A DNA stretch of 37,822 bases from contig JABDFW010000025.1 in NCBI GenBank assembly GCA_013286305.1, forward strand, positions 1 to 37,822, in the 5' to 3' direction. Below the pieces are notes generated by a model. It did not search any database, was not told the DNA's origin, and worked only from the letters and a program-made list of their open reading frames with translations. How positions within the stretch are numbered: the stretch's first letter is position 1; each line of letters opens with the position of its first letter. A program made the translations under genes and the position numbers. Below are positions 34,025 through 37,822 of this stretch, piece by piece. Source of the stretch: Bacteroidota bacterium. Lineage in GTDB: Bacteria > Bacteroidota > Bacteroidia > Chitinophagales > Chitinophagaceae.

Positions 34025-35509
34025 TTAAACATTATCCAATTCTTCTTTTAGATATATCTTCCATTTTTCATAATGCTCTTCATATTTATCTTCCCCATTT
34101 GGTTCAATCGTCTCCAAAAGTTTCATCCCTGCAAATGCTTCTTTTGCATCTTTAAATATATTAGCGCCAATACCCGCACCAAGCGCTGCACCTATGCTGC
34201 CATCGCTTTCATACATTTCAACGGGCACATTGGTAGCATTTACAAAAGCATGTGTAAATACCCCGCTTAAAAACATATTTGTTTTGTTTGCCCGTATAAC
34301 GGAAGGGTTCATGCCATTGCCGCGCATAATATCAAGCCCGTATTTAAATGCAAATGCAATACCCTCCTGCCCAGCCCTGTACAAATGCGCGGCCGTGTGT
34401 TTGTTAAGGTCAATATTATGAATATGTGCCCCAACCAGTTTATTGTTCAGCATACGCTCAGCGCCATTGCCAAATGGCAGAATATACAATCCCTCACTGC
34501 CTTCCTTTATCAATGCAGCTTCTGCGTTTAATGTTGAATAATTTGCATGGGCGCCTGCAAGGTTTTTTATCCATTTATTCAATATCCCCGTTCCGTTAAT
34601 ACACAATAAAATACCTAACCGTTTTTGCTGTTTTGTATAATTTACGTGGGCAAAGGTGTTTACTCTCGATTGCTTATCATACGCCAGCGAATCACTAACC
34701 CCATAAATTACACCAGAGGTCCCGGCAGTCGCGGCCACTTCGCCTGGTTCCAATACATTTAATGATAATGCGTTATTGGGCTGGTCGCCCGCTTTATAAC
34801 TTACAGGTATGCCTGCTTTCAGTTGAAGCGTGTTCGCAACACTTTCGCTAACATAACCGTGCTTACTAAAAACATCCTGAACGGGAGGGATAATGCTTTC
34901 ACTAAACCCAAAATAATTCATCACATCGGCCGATAAAATATCATCCTGGAAATCCCAGAATATCCCTTCAGATAAAGAAGAAATACTTGTTGTTATATCA
35001 CCGGTTAACTGCATGGCTATATAATCGCCGGGCAGCATGATCTTATCAATGCGTTCATAAACCTGCGGTTCATTCTCCTTTACCCATGCCAGCTTTGCAG
35101 CAGTAAAATTACCGGGGGAATTAAGCAGGTTGCATAAGCATTTTTCGGCGCCAATTGCATTAAACGCCTTTTCCCCATAGGGCACTGCGCGGCTGTCGCA
35201 CCAGATAATACTGTCGCGCAAAACATTTTGTTCTTTATCAACGGCCACGAGCCCATGCATTTGATAAGCAATACCAATCGCTGCTATGTCCTTAGGGTCA
35301 TACTTTCCTGAAGCGTGCACTTTCAGGATCGCCTGTTGTGTAAACTGCCACCAGCCTAAAGGCGATTGTTCGGCCCAGCCGCTTTGATGCGAAATGATCG
35401 CAGCCTCTGTTTCGGGGTATTGCGCAGAAGCTATACATTGCTGGGTACCGGCATCAACTACCGATACTTTAATGGACGATGTGCCTGCATCAATACCTAA
35501 TAATAACAT
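34025..35509 (-). CDS. xylB: Xylulokinase
   Basis: 494 residues, FGGY carbohydrate kinase. ATPase-fold phosphate-1 motif [17 protein letters not shown] at 5-21, substrate segment [12 protein letters not shown], the catalytic Asp in [10 protein letters not shown], and the C-terminal [18 protein letters not shown] and [12 protein letters not shown] are present. Phosphorylates D-xylulose for the pentose phosphate pathway. The substrate is supported by neighbouring xylA. No transporter or regulator of xylose is in the window. Confidence 0.95.
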   Translation of the reverse strand: MLLLGIDAGTSSIKVSVVDAGTQQCIASAQYPETEAAIISHQSGWAEQSPLGWWQFTQQAILKVHASGKYDPKDIAAIGIAYQMHGLVAVDKEQNVLRDSIIWCDSRAVPYGEKAFNAIGAEKCLCNLLNSPGNFTAAKLAWVKENEPQVYERIDKIMLPGDYIAMQLTGDITTSISSLSEGIFWDFQDDILSADVMNYFGFSESIIPPVQDVFSKHGYVSESVANTLQLKAGIPVSYKAGDQPNNALSLNVLEPGEVAATAGTSGVIYGVSDSLAYDKQSRVNTFAHVNYTKQQKRLGILLCINGTGILNKWIKNLAGAHANYSTLNAEAALIKEGSEGLYILPFGNGAERMLNNKLVGAHIHNIDLNKHTAAHLYRAGQEGIAFAFKYGLDIMRGNGMNPSVIRANKTNMFLSGVFTHAFVNATNVPVEMYESDGSIGAALGAGIGANIFKDAKEAFAGMKLLETIEPNGEDKYEEHYEKWKIYLKEELDNV

Positions 35510-35555
35510 GGCAAGGATTTATGCTTGTAAAAAAGACCTTATTAAATTGACGGGA

Positions 35556-35583
35556 TAAATATAGAAACTAATTGCTATACAAA
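35556..35583 (-). promoter_or_regulatory. Candidate promoter of xylB
   Basis: On the minus strand TTTG (35583-35580), 16 nt, then TATATTTA (35563-35556), close to TTTG / TAnnTTTG, about 47 nt before the ATG. Confidence 0.4.
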
Positions 35584-35683
35584 TAAGGCATACAACAATA
35601 CATTTAATTCGGGCAACGCATGTCCTGGTGCAATTAAATTCTGCGCAATTTTCCACACCCCCCTCTATCAAACTTAAATAAAC

Positions 35684-35691
35684 TATTTTTG
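35684..35691 (+). promoter_or_regulatory. TATTTTTG element before the FAD dehydrogenase
   Basis: Exact TAnnTTTG match 37 nt before the ATG at 35729. No clear TTTG is found at the usual distance, so this is weak. Confidence 0.35.
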
Positions 35692-35728
35692 CAACCCGGC
35701 CGCCTCAAATAAAAATAAGTGCAGAGAA

Positions 35729-37822
35729 ATGAATGCAAAGTTGCAGCAATTATCCCGTGAATTAGAAGGAGAATTTTATTACGACGATACTATACGTACT
35801 CTATATGCAACCGATGCCTCGGCTTACCGTGAAATGCCGCTGGCGGTTGCAATACCCAAGACCACAGATGATATAAAAAAACTTATCGCTTTTGCACTTG
35901 CAGAAAAAACTTCCCTTATACCCCGCACAGCAGGCACATCTCTCGCCGGCCAGGTAGTAGGCAGTGGAATAATCGTTGATGTTTCAAAATATTTTACAGG
36001 AATAATCGAGCTTAATGCAGCAGAAGGTTGGGTGCGTGTTCAGCCAGGTGTAGTGCGTGATGAACTAAATATGTTCCTCAAGCCTCACGGTTTATTTTTT
36101 GGCCCTGAAACTTCTACTGCCAACAGGGCTATGATCGGCGGCATGGTAGGCAATAATAGCTGCGGATCAAATTCTATTGTCTATAGAAGCACACGCGAGC
36201 ACCTGCTTGAAGTAAAAGCAATTTTAAGCGATAGCTCTGAAGCAACCTTTGCATCAGTAAACATTGATGAGTTTCACAGCAAATGTGAAGGCAATACACT
36301 TGAAGCGAACATCTATAAAAAAGTTCGCAGCCTTTTAAGCAATTATGATACCCAGGTGGAGATACGAAAAGAGTTTCCGAAAAAAAGCGTTGAAAGAAGA
36401 AACACGGGCTATGCAGTAGACGTAGTGCTGGAAACTGCGCCTTTCGCCGCAGGTACAACTGATTTTAATTTTTGCAAATTGATTGCGGGATCAGAAGGAA
36501 CACTTGCATTTATTACCGAAATAAAACTGAATGTAGTTCCCCTGCCACCTAAAGAAATTGGGTTGTTGTGTGTGCATTTTAATTCGATTGATGAATCGCT
36601 GCGCGCCAACCTTATAGCGGTAAAATATAGGCCCAGCGCCAGCGAGCTTATTGATCATTATATTCTTGAATGCACCAAAGACAATATTGAACAACGCAAG
36701 AACCGTTTTTTTGTACAGGGCGATCCGGGCGCTATTTTGGTGATAGAGTTTGCAAAATCAAACCGTGAAGAAATAAAGCAAGTAGCAGCGAAGGTTGAGG
36801 CGGAAATGCGCGCTGCCGGTTTGGGCTATCATTTTCCCTTGTTGTTTGGAGAAGACTCTAAAAATATGGACATTAAGAAAAGCAGGGTTGGGGTTATTAG
36901 CCAACCTGCCCGGGGATGCCAAAGCTGTTCCTGTTATCGAGGATACTGCAGTTGACGTAAACGACCTGCCGGCTTACATTCGTGACTTTAATGAAATACT
37001 CAAAAAATACGACCTGCATTCTGTACACTATGCTCACGCAGGCAGTGGTGAAATACATTTACGCCCCATTATTAACTTAAAAACAAAAGAGGGCAACGCT
37101 TTGTTTCGCACGATTGCGGAAGAAATAGCTACGCTTGTGAAAAAATATAATGGCTCCTTAAGCGGCGAGCATGGGGATGGAAGGCTTCGGGGCGAATTTA
37201 TAAAACAGATGGTGGGTGAAAAAAACTATCAACTGCTGAAAGAAATAAAATATGCATGGGACCCCCAAAATATCTTCAACCCAAATAAGATCGTTGATAC
37301 GCCACCGATGAATACGATGCTGCGTTATACACCGGGACAAAAAACGCCTGCATTTAAAACGGTCTTCCGGTTTAACAACCAGGATGTTCTGCAGCATGCT
37401 GAGCAATGCAATGGTTCTGGTGATTGCCGTAAAACACAACTCTCCGGCGGCACTATGTGCCCCTCATTCATGGCTACCCGCAATGAAAAGGACACCACCA
37501 GGGCAAGGGCCAATATTTTACGCGAATTTTTAACCAATTCCACCAAGCTAAACCGTTTTGACCATAAGGAAATATATGATGTAATGGATCTATGCCTTAG
37601 CTGCAAAGGCTGTAAGTCTGAATGTCCGTCAAATGTGGATATGGCAAAGCTGAAGGCTGAATTTTTGCAGCACTACTATGATGCCAATGGAGTCCCTTTC
37701 CGTTCAAAGCTCATCGCTAATTTCAGCCGCAGTGCAAGGCTTGGTTCTATAGCGCCGGGCATTTATAATTTTATGATGACCAATCCTGGCATAAGCAAAG
37801 CAGTTAAACGTTTTTCGGGTTT
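35729..37822 (+). pseudogene. FAD-linked oxidase / 4Fe-4S dehydrogenase fusion, frameshifted and cut by the window end
   Basis: A GlcD/YdiJ-type protein expected to be about 970 residues. The first frame (35729-36868) carries the FAD_binding_4 domain (PRTAGTSLAGQVVGSGIIVDVS, GGMVGNNSCGSNS) and the FAD-linked oxidase C-terminal domain. At 36866-36869 the frame breaks and ends in a stop at 36955. The plus-one frame from 36870 continues LRKAGLGLLANLPGD, then SGEHGDGRLRGEF and the ferredoxin-like region CLSCKGCKSECPSN (near 37590-37640), open to the right edge. Restoring two bases (TG) would give the family sequence MWTLRKAG. It probably oxidises a 2-hydroxyacid such as D-lactate, glycolate or D-2-hydroxyglutarate. 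It could be a real lesion or a sequencing error. Confidence 0.88.

Overview
The window looks like a piece of a Bacteroidota chromosome, most likely Chitinophagaceae-like. The grounds are: three secreted proteins with C-terminal type IX secretion (T9SS) sorting domains, DUF4249 and DUF4373 family genes, AT-rich spacers without strong Shine-Dalgarno sequences, and several sites resembling the Bacteroidota promoter (TTTG / TAnnTTTG). No ribosomal or other marker gene allows a finer placement.

Layout. 1-4.95 kb: the 2-oxoglutarate dehydrogenase genes sucA and sucB, with an MNT nucleotidyltransferase/HEPN gene pair placed between them, followed by a terminator. 5-6.8 kb: an RsmB-type rRNA methyltransferase and a DUF433/DUF5615 (PIN-like) toxin-antitoxin-type pair. 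6.8-12.5 kb (minus): a T9SS-exported subtilase, a lipoprotein, and two tandemly duplicated T9SS cargo genes. The duplication left a decayed piece of mnmA at its junction. 12.7-20 kb: mnmA, a short DUF4373 gene, a DinB-like protein, a response regulator, two TPR-like secreted proteins, folB, trxB and a DUF4249 lipoprotein. 20.2-22.3 kb (minus): cysE and cysK, preceded by what reads as a complete cysteine attenuator. It has a 14-codon leader peptide with five Cys codons, then mutually exclusive antiterminator and terminator hairpins. 22.4-27.1 kb: rlmH, a rhomboid protease, tilS (carrying an in-frame insertion of dispersed-repeat DNA), an orphan antitoxin-like gene and glnS. 27.2-32.3 kb: a Gly/Tyr-rich secreted protein, an SGNH hydrolase, a YbjQ-family protein, tRNA-Gly(CCC), a TPR protein, and etfB and etfA. 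32.6-35.5 kb (minus): xylB and xylA. 35.7 kb to the right edge: an FAD/Fe-S dehydrogenase with a frameshift.

How genes work together. SucA and SucB are E1 and E2 of one complex; E3 (lpd) is not in the window. CysE makes O-acetylserine and CysK converts it to cysteine, so the leader would sense the pathway product through Cys-tRNA charging. XylB and XylA feed xylose into the pentose phosphate pathway, and EtfA/EtfB form one electron carrier.

The window is also rich in dispersed intergenic repeats of several word families and in CCCTTTAGGG-type palindromes. The most notable is a 141-nt element after etfA whose two end hairpins differ only by a compensatory base-pair change. The strongest candidate for an undescribed system is the cysE leader. 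All identities and family names here come from reading the sequence, with no database search.
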